Source: Brachybacterium ginsengisoli (GTDB lineage: Bacteria; Actinomycetota; Actinomycetes; Actinomycetales; Dermabacteraceae). From it: a stretch of 64,000 nt of DNA. The notes beneath the pieces were generated by a model. That model had not been told where the DNA came from and did no database searches. It saw nothing but the letters and a program-made list of their open reading frames with translations. Made by a program: the position numbers and the translations under genes. The DNA is taken from assembly GCF_002407065.1 (NCBI RefSeq), contig NZ_CP023564.1, positions 2,728,001-2,792,000 on the forward strand, given 5' to 3'. Each line of letters opens with the position of its first letter. The first letter of the stretch is position 1. Shown here piece after piece: positions 53,850 through 63,354 of the stretch.

Positions 53850-55013
53850 TCAGTCCCAGCCGGGATGCTGGCCGGCCATCAGCACGGCCCCGCCCTCGAC
53901 GCCCTTGGCGCCGGTGACGACATGCTCCAGGCGGGCGCCCGGCTCGGGCAGGGTCTCCTCGCCGACCACCTCGCCGATCACCCGGGCTCCGAGCCCGCGC
54001 TCGGCGAGGACGGCCAGCGCGGCGTCGGCCTTCTCGGCATCGACGACGGCGACCATGCCCATCCCCATGTTCAGCGTGCCCTCGAGGTCCAGCTGGGGCA
54101 CCGAGCCCCAGTCGGCCATGCGGGAGAACACCGCACCGGGCTCCCACCGCGAGCGGTCGATGCGGGCGGCGAGCCCGCGGGGCATCACCCGGGCGAGGTT
54201 CGCGGCGAGACCGCCGCCGGTGACATGGCTCAGGGCGTGGACAGCGCCGGCGGAGCGCTGGTCCCGCAGGGCGGCCAGGAGATCTCCGGTGTAGATCCGC
54301 GTCGGCTCGAGGAGCTCCTCCCCCAGCGTGCGCCCGAAGTCCTCGACGTGCGCGTCGAGGGCGAGCCCGGCCGAGGCCAGGACGGCGCGCACCAGCGAGT
54401 AGCCGTTGGAGTGCAGGCCGGAGGCGTCCATGCCGATCACCACGTCCCCGGAGCGGACCCGCTCCGGGCCCAGCAGATCCGCGGCCTCGACCACGCCCAC
54501 CGCGGCGCCGGCCACGTCGTAGTCCTCGGGCGCCATCAGGCCGGGGTGCTCCGCCGTCTCGCCGCCCACGAGGGCGCAGCCGGCCAGCCGACAGCCCTCG
54601 GCGATGCCGCGGACGATGTCCGCGATCCGCTCCGGCACCACGGCGCCGCAGGCGATGTAGTCGGTCATGGCCAGGGGCTCGGCACCCACCACGATGATGT
54701 CGTCGACCACCATGCCCACCAGGTCGCGGCCGATGGTGTCGTGGATGTCCATCTCGCGGGCGATCGCGATCTTGGTGCCGACGCCGTCGGTCGAGGAGGC
54801 CAGCAGCGGGCGCTCGTAGGCCTTCAGCGCGCTGACGTCGACCAGGCCGGCGAAGGCGCCGATCCCACCGAGCACCTGCGGGCCGTGGGTCGCCGCGACG
54901 GCCTCCTTCATGAGCTCGACGGCGCGGTCCCCCGCGGCGGTGTCGACTCCGGAGTCGGCGTAGGTGATCCCCGCGGGGCGGGAGTCCTGGGGGCTCTGGT
55001 GCGTGGAGTTCAT
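53850..55013 (-). CDS. purM: phosphoribosylformylglycinamidine cyclo-ligase (AIR synthase)
   Basis: A 387-residue AIR synthase of the purine pathway. N-terminal ITYADSGVDTAAGDRAVELM, then LLASSTDGVGTKIAIA, catalytic region HDTIGRDLVGMVVDDIIVVG, LVGGETAEHPGLM and HVTGGGLAANLARVMP. It is a little longer than usual through its first ~15 and last residues. Its ATG overlaps the purF stop by 4 nt. Confidence 0.97.
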   Translation of the reverse strand: MNSTHQSPQDSRPAGITYADSGVDTAAGDRAVELMKEAVAATHGPQVLGGIGAFAGLVDVSALKAYERPLLASSTDGVGTKIAIAREMDIHDTIGRDLVGMVVDDIIVVGAEPLAMTDYIACGAVVPERIADIVRGIAEGCRLAGCALVGGETAEHPGLMAPEDYDVAGAAVGVVEAADLLGPERVRSGDVVIGMDASGLHSNGYSLVRAVLASAGLALDAHVEDFGRTLGEELLEPTRIYTGDLLAALRDQRSAGAVHALSHVTGGGLAANLARVMPRGLAARIDRSRWEPGAVFSRMADWGSVPQLDLEGTLNMGMGMVAVVDAEKADAALAVLAERGLGARVIGEVVGEETLPEPGARLEHVVTGAKGVEGGAVLMAGQHPGWD

Positions 55014-56494
55014 GCGTCCTTCTCGGCGGAGACGGGCTGGGGGTTCTGGATGATGCCCTGGGCGCGGGCGACGGGCTCGGGCAGCGCGACCGGGTACTTC
55101 CCGGAGAAGCAGGCGGTGCAGAGGGTCTCCTCGGGCTGCTCGGTGGCCGCGATCATGCCCGCCTCGGTGATGTAGCCGAGGGAGTCGGCGCCGAGCGATC
55201 GGGCGATCTCCTCGGTGCCGAGACCGTTGGCGATCAGCTCCGCCCGCGAGGCGAAGTCGATGCCGTAGAAGCAGGGCCAGCGCACCGGCGGCGAGGAGAT
55301 CCGCACGTGGACCTCGGCGGCTCCGGCCTCCCGGAGCATCCGCACCACCGCGCGCTGGGTGTTCCCGCGCACGATCGAGTCGTCGACGACGACGAGGCGC
55401 TTGCCCTCGATGACCTCGCGCAGCGGGTTGAGCTTGAGCCGGATGCCGAGCTGGCGGATGGTCTGCGAGGGCTGGATGAAGGTGCGGCCCACATAGGCGT
55501 TCTTCACCATGCCCTGGCCGTAGGGGATGCCGGACTCCTGGGCATAGCCGATCGCCGCCGGGGTGCCGGACTCCGGGGTGGGGATGACGAGGTCCGCCTC
55601 GACGGGATGCTCGCGGGCGAGCTGACGCCCCATCTCGGTGCGGGCCTCGTTGACGCTGCGCCCGGCGATGCGGGTGTCGGGCCGAGCGAGGTAGGCGTAC
55701 TCGAAGACGCAGCCCTTGGGCTCCGGCGGCATGACCTGCTCGGAGCGCAGACCCTGCTCGTCGATGACGATCATCTCGCCGGGGACCACCTCGCGCACGA
55801 AGCTCGCGCCGCAGATGTCCAGGGCGGCGGTCTCGGAGGCGACCACCCAGCCGCGCTCGAGACGACCCAGCACGAGCGGGCGGATCCCCTGCGGGTCCCG
55901 CGCGGCGTACAGGGTGGTCTCGTCCATCAGGGTGAAGCAGTAGGCGCCGCGCAGCCGGGGCAGCACGTCGCGCAGGGAGTCCTCGAGCGGACCCTCGGAG
56001 TTCAGCAGCGCCGTCACCAGGGCGGTGTCGGTCGTGTTGCCGCGGGCGAGCTCGCCGGTGCGCGGCGTGCCGTGCCGCTCCGCGACCAGCTCCTGCAGCT
56101 CCTCGGTGTTGATGAGGTTGCCGTTGTGGGCGAGCGCGACGGTGCCCTCGGGGCGGGGCCCGAGGGTGGGCTGTGCGTTGGACCAGACCGATCCGCCGGT
56201 GGTCGAGTACCGGGCGTGCCCGATCGCGATGTGCCCCTGGAGCGCTTCGAGGGAGGCCTCGTCGAAGACCTGGGAGACCAGTCCCATGTCCTTGTAGACC
56301 ATGATCTGCGAGCCGTCGCTGGTCGCGATGCCCGCGGACTCCTGCCCGCGGTGCTGCAGAGCGTAGAGACCGTAGTAGGTCAGTTTCGAGACGTCCTCAC
56401 CGGGGGCGAAGACGCCGAAGACGCCGCAGGCATCCTGCGGCCCCTTCTCCCCGGGGAGCAGGTCATGGGAGAGTTTTCCGTCGCCGCGTGCCAC
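55010..56494 (-). CDS. purF: amidophosphoribosyltransferase
   Basis: A 494-residue enzyme of the first committed purine step. A 22-residue propeptide precedes the nucleophile Cys23 in QDACGVFGVFAPGE, typical of the processed class. The glutaminase domain continues with LYALQHRGQESAGIA; the PRPP site is LVVVDDSIVRGNTQRAVVRM. Cys residues in the end part (ETLCTACFSGKYP) match the iron-sulfur class. The start is GTG, 6 nt after CACTAT. Operon: purF-purM. Confidence 0.97.
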   Translation of the reverse strand: MARGDGKLSHDLLPGEKGPQDACGVFGVFAPGEDVSKLTYYGLYALQHRGQESAGIATSDGSQIMVYKDMGLVSQVFDEASLEALQGHIAIGHARYSTTGGSVWSNAQPTLGPRPEGTVALAHNGNLINTEELQELVAERHGTPRTGELARGNTTDTALVTALLNSEGPLEDSLRDVLPRLRGAYCFTLMDETTLYAARDPQGIRPLVLGRLERGWVVASETAALDICGASFVREVVPGEMIVIDEQGLRSEQVMPPEPKGCVFEYAYLARPDTRIAGRSVNEARTEMGRQLAREHPVEADLVIPTPESGTPAAIGYAQESGIPYGQGMVKNAYVGRTFIQPSQTIRQLGIRLKLNPLREVIEGKRLVVVDDSIVRGNTQRAVVRMLREAGAAEVHVRISSPPVRWPCFYGIDFASRAELIANGLGTEEIARSLGADSLGYITEAGMIAATEQPEETLCTACFSGKYPVALPEPVARAQGIIQNPQPVSAEKDA

Positions 56495-56500
56495 TGGTCC

Positions 56501-56506
56501 ATAGTG
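56501..56506 (-). promoter_or_regulatory. -10 element, leaderless promoter of purF
   Basis: CACTAT on the minus strand ends 6 nt before the GTG at 56494; no Shine-Dalgarno sequence. Confidence 0.45.
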
Positions 56507-56557
56507 CCACAGGCCCGCCCCCGCGCCGTGCTCCCGTCCACGGCGGGATCAGCGGCG

Positions 56558-57028
56558 TCAGGGCGCCTCCCTGCGGTGCCGGATCGCATCGATCAGCGCG
56601 GCGAGCGCGGCCAGCGGGAGGCCGACGAACACGGCGACCACGAGCATGAAGTTGAGCACGCCGCTGATGTCCGCGAACTCGAACAGCGGGGCGCTGAGCA
56701 GGGCCAGGACGGCAGGCACGATGATCGCCAGCGCGACCCAGAACCCCAGGGTGGGGACCCGTCCCCGGCGCACGTAGACCGTGGTGCCCCCGGCCGATGG
56801 GTCCTCGTCGGCCGGCGCTGCGGCGTCGGCGCTCGGGGCGGCGTCCGCGCTCTGGGCGGAGTCCGTGCTCTGGGTCTCCTCGGCGCCCGCGGTCCCCTCC
56901 GCGTTCTCCGCGCGGGCCGCGCCGTCGGCGCCGTCGGCGCCGTCAGGGCTCTCAGGGCTCTCAGGGCTCTCAGGTCCTTCGGGACCCGCGGTGCTCTCGG
57001 TGTTCTCCAGGTCGTTCACAGTGCTCAC
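56558..57028 (-). CDS. small membrane protein with acidic N-terminal repeats
   Basis: A 156-residue protein: the first ~80 residues are acidic, Ala/Ser/Pro-rich micro-repeats (GPESPESPESPDGADGADGA), then a basic turn VYVRRGRVP and two hydrophobic helices (FWVALAIIVPAVLALLSAPL and FMLVVAVFVGLPLAALAALI), ending in DAIRHRREAP. Function unknown. The start is GTG overlapping the cutC stop by 4 nt, so it is the last gene of the purA operon. Confidence 0.7.
   Translation of the reverse strand: MSTVNDLENTESTAGPEGPESPESPESPDGADGADGAARAENAEGTAGAEETQSTDSAQSADAAPSADAAAPADEDPSAGGTTVYVRRGRVPTLGFWVALAIIVPAVLALLSAPLFEFADISGVLNFMLVVAVFVGLPLAALAALIDAIRHRREAP
56925..56973 (-). repeat. 9-nt tandem repeats in the 56558 gene
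   Basis: Three GGGCTCTCA units and a repeated CCGTCGGCG unit encode the Pro-Glu-Ser and Gly-Ala-Asp repeats. Confidence 0.65.
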
Positions 57029-57822
57029 AGTTCTCCAGCGGCGTCGACCGCCGCGGCGACGGTCGCCGGGTCGGTGCAGGTCTTCGGAGCGCCGTCCTCG
57101 ACAGGGGCGCCGGGTCGCCGGCGGGCGGACAGGTGGATGTCGGCGGCGCCGGTGCGGCGCACCAGGTCGCCGATGTCGGCGGGGCGCACCCCTCCCCCGG
57201 CGCAGATGTCCAGCAGCCCCTCCGCGGCGTCGACCATGGCGGCGAGATCCTCTGCGCCGTCCAGGGCACGGGCCGCTCCCCCGGAGCTGAGCACCCGGTG
57301 CACGCCCAGGCCGAGCATCGTGCGCACCGCCTCCTCGCGCTGCGCACGGCCCCCCAGGGCGTCCACCGCACGGTGCACGGTGAGGGTCACGCCGCGCAGC
57401 GCGGAGCTGCCGGCCACCAGCGCTCCGTCACGGATCGCCTCGAGGGCGGGGATGTCGAGCTCTCCGGCAGGGGTGAGCGCTCCGATCACCACGCCGGCGG
57501 CGCCGGCGGCGACGCTCTCGCCGGCCTGGTCCGCCATCAGATCGATCTCCTCGGGCGAGAAGGTGAACTCCTCCGGCCGGTCCAGGAAGTCGCCGTGCTC
57601 GGCGCGGGAGCGGATCAGCACATGCACGTCGAAGTGGGGCTTCGCGTCCCGTGCGGCGACCAGGGCGGCGGCGCGGGCGGTGCACTCCTGGACCAGCTCG
57701 GCGGGCGGGGTGAGGCCGCCCCGGGCGAGGTCCACGCACAGCTCGACCCGGTCGGCGCCGGCGAGGGCGGCGACCTCGAGGCCGGCGAGGTCCTCCACGG
57801 CGATCTCGACGGCGACGCTCAT
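57025..57822 (-). CDS. cutC: CutC family protein (copper homeostasis-type TIM barrel)
   Basis: A 265-residue TIM-barrel protein. Signature parts: VAVEIAVEDLAGLEVAALAG, ADRVELCVDLARGGLTP, FDVHVLIRSRAEHGDF and VHRVLSSGGAARALDGAEDL, with LDICAGGGVRPADIG near the end. The family was linked to copper tolerance in E. coli, but its biochemical role is unsettled. It is coupled by 4-nt overlaps to the sterol-carrier-like gene before and the membrane protein gene after it. Confidence 0.9.
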   Translation of the reverse strand: MSVAVEIAVEDLAGLEVAALAGADRVELCVDLARGGLTPPAELVQECTARAAALVAARDAKPHFDVHVLIRSRAEHGDFLDRPEEFTFSPEEIDLMADQAGESVAAGAAGVVIGALTPAGELDIPALEAIRDGALVAGSSALRGVTLTVHRAVDALGGRAQREEAVRTMLGLGVHRVLSSGGAARALDGAEDLAAMVDAAEGLLDICAGGGVRPADIGDLVRRTGAADIHLSARRRPGAPVEDGAPKTCTDPATVAAAVDAAGEL

Positions 57823-58238
57823 CGCTGCTCCTGCTCCCGTGCGGACCGCTCGCGGGCGATGCGCACGATGCGGCGCGGTCCGAGCAGCGGCAGGAGCTCG
57901 CGCAGGTCGCTGCGCTCCCCGCTGGCGCGCACGCGCCCGTCGGCCGTCGCCGACTCCCAGTCCAGGTCTCCGCAGGCCAGCGCGAGCCAGGTCGCGGCGT
58001 CCGTCTCGACCACGGCCGGCGGGGTCCCGCGCGTGTGCCGGGTGCCGGCGATGGCCTGCACGGCGGCATGGGGCGGGACCCTCAGCTCGACGGCGCCGCC
58101 GGGGTACTCCTCCGCGAACATCTCCAGGGTGTGGCGCACGGCGGGGGCGAGCACCGAGCGCCCTGCGCTCTCGGGGGCGGTCGCCCACGCGCTCAGCGCG
58201 CTGCGGCCCGCTTCGGGATCGGTACGACGGGTCGCCAC
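57819..58238 (-). CDS. sterol carrier (SCP2-like) family protein
   Basis: A 139-residue protein of the bacterial SCP-like type found in actinobacteria: SALSAWATAPESAGRSVLAP, AVELRVPPHAAVQAI, a core TPPAVVETDAATWLALACGD and the C-terminal ELLPLLGPRRIVRIARER. Members may bind lipids; function unproven. The GTG at 58238 is 1 nt after the purA stop codon, and its own stop overlaps cutC. Confidence 0.75.
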   Translation of the reverse strand: MATRRTDPEAGRSALSAWATAPESAGRSVLAPAVRHTLEMFAEEYPGGAVELRVPPHAAVQAIAGTRHTRGTPPAVVETDAATWLALACGDLDWESATADGRVRASGERSDLRELLPLLGPRRIVRIARERSAREQEQR

Positions 58239-58239
58239 G

Positions 58240-59538
58240 TCAGCGGGTCGCCCCCGGCAGCAGGTCGTGGACGGCGATGGTGTCCGCACGGTCCGGGCCC
58301 ACGCCGATGGCGCTGATCCGGCAGCCTGCGAGCTCCTCGAGGCGCAGCACGTAGTTGCGGGCATTCTCGGGCAGCTCCTCGAAGGTGCGCGCCAGGGAGA
58401 GGTCCTCGGTCCAGCCCGGGAGCGTCTCGAAGACGGGCGTGGCGTGGTGGAACTCGGTCTGCGTCATCGGCATGTCGCGGTGGATCACGCCGTCCACGTC
58501 GTAACCGGTGCAGATCGGCACCTCGTCGATGCCGGTGAGCACGTCGAGCTTGGTCAGCACGATGTCGGTGAAGCCGTTGATGCGCACCGCGTGGCGGATC
58601 ATCAGGGCGTCGTACCAGCCGCAGCGGCGGGGACGCCCGGTGTTCACACCCACCTCGCCGCCGACGCGCTGGAGGTACTCGCCCCACTTGTCCTCGAGCT
58701 CGGTGGGGAACGGCCCGGCGCCCACGCGGGTGGTGTACGCCTTGACGATCCCGATCACCCGGTCGATGCGGGTGGGGCCGATCCCGGTGCCGGTGCAGGC
58801 GCCGCCGGCGGTGGGGTTGGAGCTGGTGACGAACGGGTAGGTGCCGTGGTCGACGTCGAGATAGGTGGCCTGGCCGCCCTCCATGAGCACGACCTCGTCG
58901 CGGTCCAGCGCCTCGTTGAGGAGCAGCGTGGTGTCGACCACCATCGGGCGCAGGCGCTCGGCGTAGGCGAGCAGCTCCTCGACGATCTCGTCGACCTCGA
59001 CCGCGCGACGGTTGTACAGCTTGACCAGCAGCTCGTTCTTCTGGCGCAGGGCGCCCTCGATCTTCTGGCGCAGGATCGACTCGTCGTAGAGGTCCTGGAC
59101 ACGGATGCCGAGGCGCCCGATCTTGTCCATGTACGCCGGGCCGATGCCGCGCCCGGTGGTGCCGATCGCCCGCTTGCCGAGGAACCGCTCGGTGACCTTG
59201 TCGAGGGTCTGGTGGTAGGGCGCGACGATGTGGGCGTTGGCGCTGATCCGCAGGCGGGAGGTGTCCACGCCGCGGGCCTCGAGCATGCCGATCTCCTCGA
59301 ACAGCGCCTCGAGGCTGATCACCACGCCGTTGCCGATGACCGGGGTCACCTGCGGCGAGAGGATGCCGGCGGGAAGGAGCTTGAGCTCGAACTTCTCGCC
59401 GTCGACGACCACGGTGTGGCCGGCGTTGTTGCCTCCGTTGGGCTTGACCACGAAGTCGACGCGCTCCCCGAGGAGGTCGGTGGCCTTGCCCTTCCCCTCG
59501 TCGCCCCACTGGGCTCCGACGATCACGACGGCGGGCAT
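58240..59538 (-). CDS. purA: adenylosuccinate synthase
   Basis: A 432-residue enzyme joining IMP and aspartate with GTP, the first step to [23 protein letters not shown] (P-loop), [31 protein letters not shown] and [18 protein letters not shown] are all present. The ATG at 59538 has CAGGAG 6 nt upstream; the longer frame is rejected because the protein starts right at the family N-terminus. First gene of the four-gene operon running to 56558. Confidence 0.97.
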   Translation of the reverse strand: MPAVVIVGAQWGDEGKGKATDLLGERVDFVVKPNGGNNAGHTVVVDGEKFELKLLPAGILSPQVTPVIGNGVVISLEALFEEIGMLEARGVDTSRLRISANAHIVAPYHQTLDKVTERFLGKRAIGTTGRGIGPAYMDKIGRLGIRVQDLYDESILRQKIEGALRQKNELLVKLYNRRAVEVDEIVEELLAYAERLRPMVVDTTLLLNEALDRDEVVLMEGGQATYLDVDHGTYPFVTSSNPTAGGACTGTGIGPTRIDRVIGIVKAYTTRVGAGPFPTELEDKWGEYLQRVGGEVGVNTGRPRRCGWYDALMIRHAVRINGFTDIVLTKLDVLTGIDEVPICTGYDVDGVIHRDMPMTQTEFHHATPVFETLPGWTEDLSLARTFEELPENARNYVLRLEELAGCRISAIGVGPDRADTIAVHDLLPGATR

Positions 59539-59660
59539 GGCGACTCCTGAGGAACGGCGGGTGACTTTCCGGACGGGTGGCCGCGTGCGGTGCACAGGGC
59601 CGCGTGGATCCTACCAAGCACGGGTGGACGCACCCTGCACGAGGCAGGATCCTGCCGGGC

Positions 59661-60086
59661 TCAGCCGAGCAGGCTGGGATCGGCCTCGCGCAGGAAGTCG
59701 GTGACGCGGTCGGCCTCGGGCTGGTCGCCGAGGCGGCGCGAGGTCTCCCCCAGCATCGCGAGCGCACGGAGGAAGCCGCGGTTCGGGGCATGGGAGGCCG
59801 GGATCGGGCCCTGGCCGCGCCAGCCCGCGCGCCGCAGGGCGTCCAGGCCGCGGTGGTAACCGGTGCGGGCGAAGGCGTAGGCGGAGATCTCGTCGCCGTC
59901 GCTCAGCGCGTCCTCGGCGAGGGTGGCCCACGCGAGAGGGGAGTCGAGATGGCGGGCGGCGACGTCCCGCGGGTCGCCCTCGACGAGCTCCTCGGCCACC
60001 TGGGTGTCCACGAAGTCGTCGGGAAGTCGGGTCTCGGGAATGCCCAGGAGGTTCCCGCTGGTGAGGTTATCGGTACGATCAGCCAT
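59661..60086 (-). CDS. DUF3151 family protein
   Basis: A 141-residue soluble protein with the DUF3151 pattern: NLLGIPETRLPDDF at the start, DVAARHLDSPLAWATLAEDA, AYAFARTGYHRGLDALRRAG and the final FLRALAMLGETSRRLG. It is helical and resembles a short TPR-like fold. Function unknown; common beside purA in actinobacteria. The start is decided by TACGAT 6 nt upstream. Confidence 0.85.
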   Translation of the reverse strand: MADRTDNLTSGNLLGIPETRLPDDFVDTQVAEELVEGDPRDVAARHLDSPLAWATLAEDALSDGDEISAYAFARTGYHRGLDALRRAGWRGQGPIPASHAPNRGFLRALAMLGETSRRLGDQPEADRVTDFLREADPSLLG

Positions 60087-60092
60087 GCCAGC

Positions 60093-60098
60093 ATCGTA
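60093..60098 (-). promoter_or_regulatory. -10 element, leaderless promoter of the DUF3151 gene
   Basis: TACGAT on the minus strand ends 6 nt before the ATG at 60086. Confidence 0.55.
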
Positions 60099-60140
60099 GG
60101 CGGTGTCGCCCGATGACCCCATGATCAGATTGATTCACCC

Positions 60141-62066
60141 ATGTCACAGACGCAGGACGGTTCCGAGCTCCTCACCGGGCCCGGTGCGGGCGGATTGCTC
60201 CGCTCGGCCGTCGGCAACTCCGGCGGGGTGCTGCACAGCTGGCAGCTCGACCATGTCGATCACCGCCCCGGGCGCAGCACGAAGGCGCTCTACCGCACCC
60301 AGGTGTCCTGGCCCGAGCTGGACGGACCGCAGGCGCCCGCGCGCGAGGAGCTCTTCGGGGCCAGCGCCCACATCGGCGAGCGGGAGAAGAACCTCTACGT
60401 CGCCGAGCAGACCCTGGTGATGACCGACGGCGACATCAACGTCCGCGTATGGCGCTATCCCCACGACCCCTGGCTGCCGATGCTGCCGCTGGTCTGCTAC
60501 CCGGACATCGTCGGCCGCACCCTCCATGACCTGGGCGCCTCCATCGACGGAGACCCGTCGATCCCGATCGCGATCGACGTGGTCTCCTACCGTCCGGGGC
60601 GGCGCGCCGTGCTGCGCGCCTCGCAGGGCGACCGGGCGGTCTACCTCAAGGTGATGCAGCCCCACCGCAGCGGCGAGATCGTGGACCGCCACCGCCGGCT
60701 GCTGGCCGCCGGGGTCCCCGTGCCCGAGGTGATCGCCCATCACAACGGGCTGGTCGTGCTCGCGGAGCTGCCGGGCCGTCCGCTGGCCCGCGCCGTCATC
60801 GACGAGGGTGTGGACGCCTGCCGTGCGGAGGATCTGGTGGCGCTGGTCGACCGGCTCCCGGCCTCGATGTACTCGCTGTCGCTGCGACCGCCGTGGACGG
60901 ATTCGGTGGAGTTCTACTCCGGCATCGTCAGCTCGTCCGTCCCCTCTCTCGGTCCCCGGCTCGACGCCCTGGTGCGATCGGTCCGCGACGGGCTGACCGC
61001 GCTCGAGCAGCGCCTGGACATGCGCCCGCACGACGTGGTGCACGGGGACTTCTACGAGGCGCAGGTGTTCGTCGAGAACGGTCGCGTGGTGGGGCTGCTG
61101 GACATCGACACCGTGGGACCCGGCCGTCGGGCCGACGACCTGGCGTGCCTGCTCGCCCATCTCAGCGTCCTGGCCGACTACGGCAACGCCGGCCGCATCG
61201 ACCGCGCCACGCAGGAGCGGGTCGAGGAGGCCATCCGCACCTGGCACGAGATGTTCGCCGAGCGGGTGGATCCCACCGAGCTCGCCCTGCGCTCCGCAGG
61301 CGTGGTGCTGTCCCTGGCCACCGGGCCGCATCGCCAGCAGGAGGCCGCCTGGGAGGCGGCCACGGAGGCGATCGTGCGGGTCGCCGAGGAATGGGTCTCC
61401 GAGGCCCGACGGGCGGAGTCCCAGCGGCTCGAGGCCGCGGCCGCGAAGCAGGCCGCCGGGGGCCCGGTCACCGGGCAGCGTCCCCTCGAACAGGGCGACC
61501 CGCCGCAGGGGCCGACGGGGGTGCGCCAGGTGCCGCCGCAGGGCGCGCCGTCCCAGGCCCCCGAGGCGCAGCTGGCGGCGGCCGCCCAGCAGCAGCCGAT
61601 CCGACCGTCCGTCGCCCCGCAGCACGGCGCCCCCGCACCGGCCCAGCAGTCCGCGCCGCCGACGCGCTCGGCCCCGCCGGCACCTCAGCAGGCCGCACCG
61701 CCCCAGGCCGCACCCCAGCAGTCGGCCGGGCGGCACTCGGCGCCGCCTCCTCCCGCAGGCTCCGGGCAGGTGCCTCCCCGGACGGCCCCGCCGCAGTCCG
61801 CTCCGACGCATTCCGCCCCGCCGCAGTCGGCACCGCAGCAGCCGGCCCCGGGTGCGTACCCGGCGGTCCAACGTCCCTCGGGACCGTCCGCCCTCTCCGC
61901 ACCGGCGGAGAGGACGGCGCCGCTGCCGCCGTCCGCCCCGTCGGCGCAGCCCACCCAGGCCTCCGAGCAGGGCCGGGACCGCCCGCTGCCCGCACCGGAT
62001 CGTGGCGATGACGGTGACGACTCCCCCACGCAGGAACGTCGGATCGACACGATCCTCCCCGGCTGA
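60141..62066 (+). CDS. APH-fold phosphotransferase with Pro/Gln-rich tail
   Basis: A 641-residue protein. Residues about 1-140 form a distinct N-terminal part (with [16 protein letters not shown]) and about 145-435 an aminoglycoside-phosphotransferase-like kinase: [10 protein letters not shown] (ATP Lys), catalytic [12 protein letters not shown] and the Mg-binding [16 protein letters not shown]. The N-terminal cap recalls maltokinase-type enzymes, but the substrate is not evident. The last ~200 residues are disordered repeats of Ala/Pro/Gln/Ser ([14 protein letters not shown]). dtd follows 56 nt later, and a small protein gene diverges upstream. Confidence 0.82.
   Translation: MSQTQDGSELLTGPGAGGLLRSAVGNSGGVLHSWQLDHVDHRPGRSTKALYRTQVSWPELDGPQAPAREELFGASAHIGEREKNLYVAEQTLVMTDGDINVRVWRYPHDPWLPMLPLVCYPDIVGRTLHDLGASIDGDPSIPIAIDVVSYRPGRRAVLRASQGDRAVYLKVMQPHRSGEIVDRHRRLLAAGVPVPEVIAHHNGLVVLAELPGRPLARAVIDEGVDACRAEDLVALVDRLPASMYSLSLRPPWTDSVEFYSGIVSSSVPSLGPRLDALVRSVRDGLTALEQRLDMRPHDVVHGDFYEAQVFVENGRVVGLLDIDTVGPGRRADDLACLLAHLSVLADYGNAGRIDRATQERVEEAIRTWHEMFAERVDPTELALRSAGVVLSLATGPHRQQEAAWEAATEAIVRVAEEWVSEARRAESQRLEAAAAKQAAGGPVTGQRPLEQGDPPQGPTGVRQVPPQGAPSQAPEAQLAAAAQQQPIRPSVAPQHGAPAPAQQSAPPTRSAPPAPQQAAPPQAAPQQSAGRHSAPPPPAGSGQVPPRTAPPQSAPTHSAPPQSAPQQPAPGAYPAVQRPSGPSALSAPAERTAPLPPSAPSAQPTQASEQGRDRPLPAPDRGDDGDDSPTQERRIDTILPG
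61590..61870 (+). repeat. Pro/Gln/Ala codon repeats in the phosphotransferase tail
   Basis: Imperfect repeats of CCGCAGTCCGC-type units encode a disordered APPQSAP-like tail. Confidence 0.6.
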
Positions 62067-62110
62067 GCCCGGCCGTCGCCGGGGTCCTGCAGCCTCAGGC
62101 GGGGCTGTGC

Positions 62111-62116
62111 CACCAT
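62111..62116 (+). promoter_or_regulatory. -10 element, leaderless promoter of dtd
   Basis: CACCAT ends 6 nt before the ATG at 62123. Confidence 0.4.
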
Positions 62117-62122
62117 CGGGGC

Positions 62123-62548
62123 ATGCGTGCAGTGCTCCAGAGGGTCGACGGTGCCCAGGTCGAGGTCGATGGCGAGGTGGTCGGCGACATCGAGGGCGAG
62201 GGACTGCTGGCCCTGGTGGGCGTGACCCACGAGGACGGCCCGGACCAGGTCGCCACCATCGCCCGCAAGATCTGCGAGCTGCGGATCCTCGACGGCGAGC
62301 GCTCGGTGCTCGACGCCGGCGCACAGGTGCTCGTCGTCTCCCAGTTCACGCTCTACGGCGATGCGCGCAAGGGGCGGCGGCCGTCATGGAGCGCCGCCGC
62401 CCCCGGCCCCCTCGCCGAGCCCCTGGTGGATCAGCTGGTGGAGGCGATCCGTGAGCGCGGGGTCACGGTCGCGACCGGCCGCTTCGGCGCGATGATGCGG
62501 GTGGGGCTGACCAACGACGGCCCCTTCACGATCCTGCTCGAGGCCTGA
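62123..62548 (+). CDS. dtd: D-aminoacyl-tRNA deacylase
   Basis: A 141-residue Dtd that frees tRNA from D-amino acids and glycine. Both active-site motifs are intact: [18 protein letters not shown] and [17 protein letters not shown] (the GP cis-proline loop). Normal family length. Confidence 0.96.
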   Translation: MRAVLQRVDGAQVEVDGEVVGDIEGEGLLALVGVTHEDGPDQVATIARKICELRILDGERSVLDAGAQVLVVSQFTLYGDARKGRRPSWSAAAPGPLAEPLVDQLVEAIRERGVTVATGRFGAMMRVGLTNDGPFTILLEA

Positions 62549-62559
62549 GTCCGGAGCGT

Positions 62560-63255
62560 TCAGCCCCGCAGCAGCGCGGAGAGCTCCGGGACGGTCTCGG
62601 CGACGGGCAGGCCGGAGGCTCGTTCGAGCTCCCCGCCGTATCCCCAGCCCACGAGCACGGCGGGCAGGCCGTGCGCCGCCGCGCCCTCCGCGTCATGGAG
62701 CCGGTCCCCCACCATCACGGCGCCGGCCCGCACACGGTCCCCGAGCCGCAGCAGCACGTCCTCGATCACGGCGGCCTTGTCGCGCCGACCCGCGGCGGCA
62801 TCGGTGCCGCCGATGAGGTCGAGCTCGTCGGCGAGACCCTGGTTCCGCAGGAGCCGGATCGCCGTGGACTCCGGCTTGTTCGTCGCCACCGCGACCGTGC
62901 GGCCCTCGGCGCGCAGGGCGGCGATGAGCTCGCGCATCCCGGGGTACGGGGCGCTGGAGAGCACGCCGTGCTCGAGATAGTGGTCGTTGTACGCCTGTCG
63001 CAGCCGTTCCGCGCGCGCGGCGCTCAGTCCGAGCACTCCGCGGAACGAGTCCGAGAGCGGCGGGCCGATGAACCCCTGGAGGACCTCATCCCCGGGGTGC
63101 TGCTCCCCGCAGACCGCGAAGGCATGGTCGAGGGCGGCGAGGATCCCGGGACCGGACTCGACGATCGTGCCGTCGAGGTCCAGCAGCACCACGGGCACCT
63201 GGCGAAGGTCCGGTGAGGTGGGCAGCGGCGGGGCGGTGTGCGCGGGGACGGCCAT
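62560..63255 (-). CDS. HAD phosphatase, Gph/PpaX type
   Basis: A 231-residue HAD IA phosphatase: [17 protein letters not shown], helical cap with [34 protein letters not shown] for motif II, and [15 protein letters not shown] and [17 protein letters not shown]. This pattern is typical of phosphoglycolate phosphatase-like enzymes. It is divergent from gpmA and convergent with dtd. Confidence 0.87.
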   Translation of the reverse strand: MAVPAHTAPPLPTSPDLRQVPVVLLDLDGTIVESGPGILAALDHAFAVCGEQHPGDEVLQGFIGPPLSDSFRGVLGLSAARAERLRQAYNDHYLEHGVLSSAPYPGMRELIAALRAEGRTVAVATNKPESTAIRLLRNQGLADELDLIGGTDAAAGRRDKAAVIEDVLLRLGDRVRAGAVMVGDRLHDAEGAAAHGLPAVLVGWGYGGELERASGLPVAETVPELSALLRG

Positions 63256-63261
63256 TCCTCG

Positions 63262-63267
63262 AGCCTA
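63262..63267 (-). promoter_or_regulatory. -10 element of the Gph-like gene
   Basis: TAGGCT on the minus strand ends 6 nt before the ATG at 63255; the spacer CGAGGA includes a weak ribosome site. Confidence 0.5.
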
Positions 63268-63342
63268 TCCGCGCCGGCGCGGGCCCTGCTGCCCAGGATC
63301 CGCCGGCGCTGGTCCCGACGTGCACCGCCGGGACGCTCCACG

Positions 63343-63348
63343 TACCCT
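63343..63348 (+). promoter_or_regulatory. -10 element, leaderless promoter of gpmA
   Basis: TACCCT ends 6 nt before the ATG at 63355. Confidence 0.5.
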
Positions 63349-63354
63349 GGGGCC

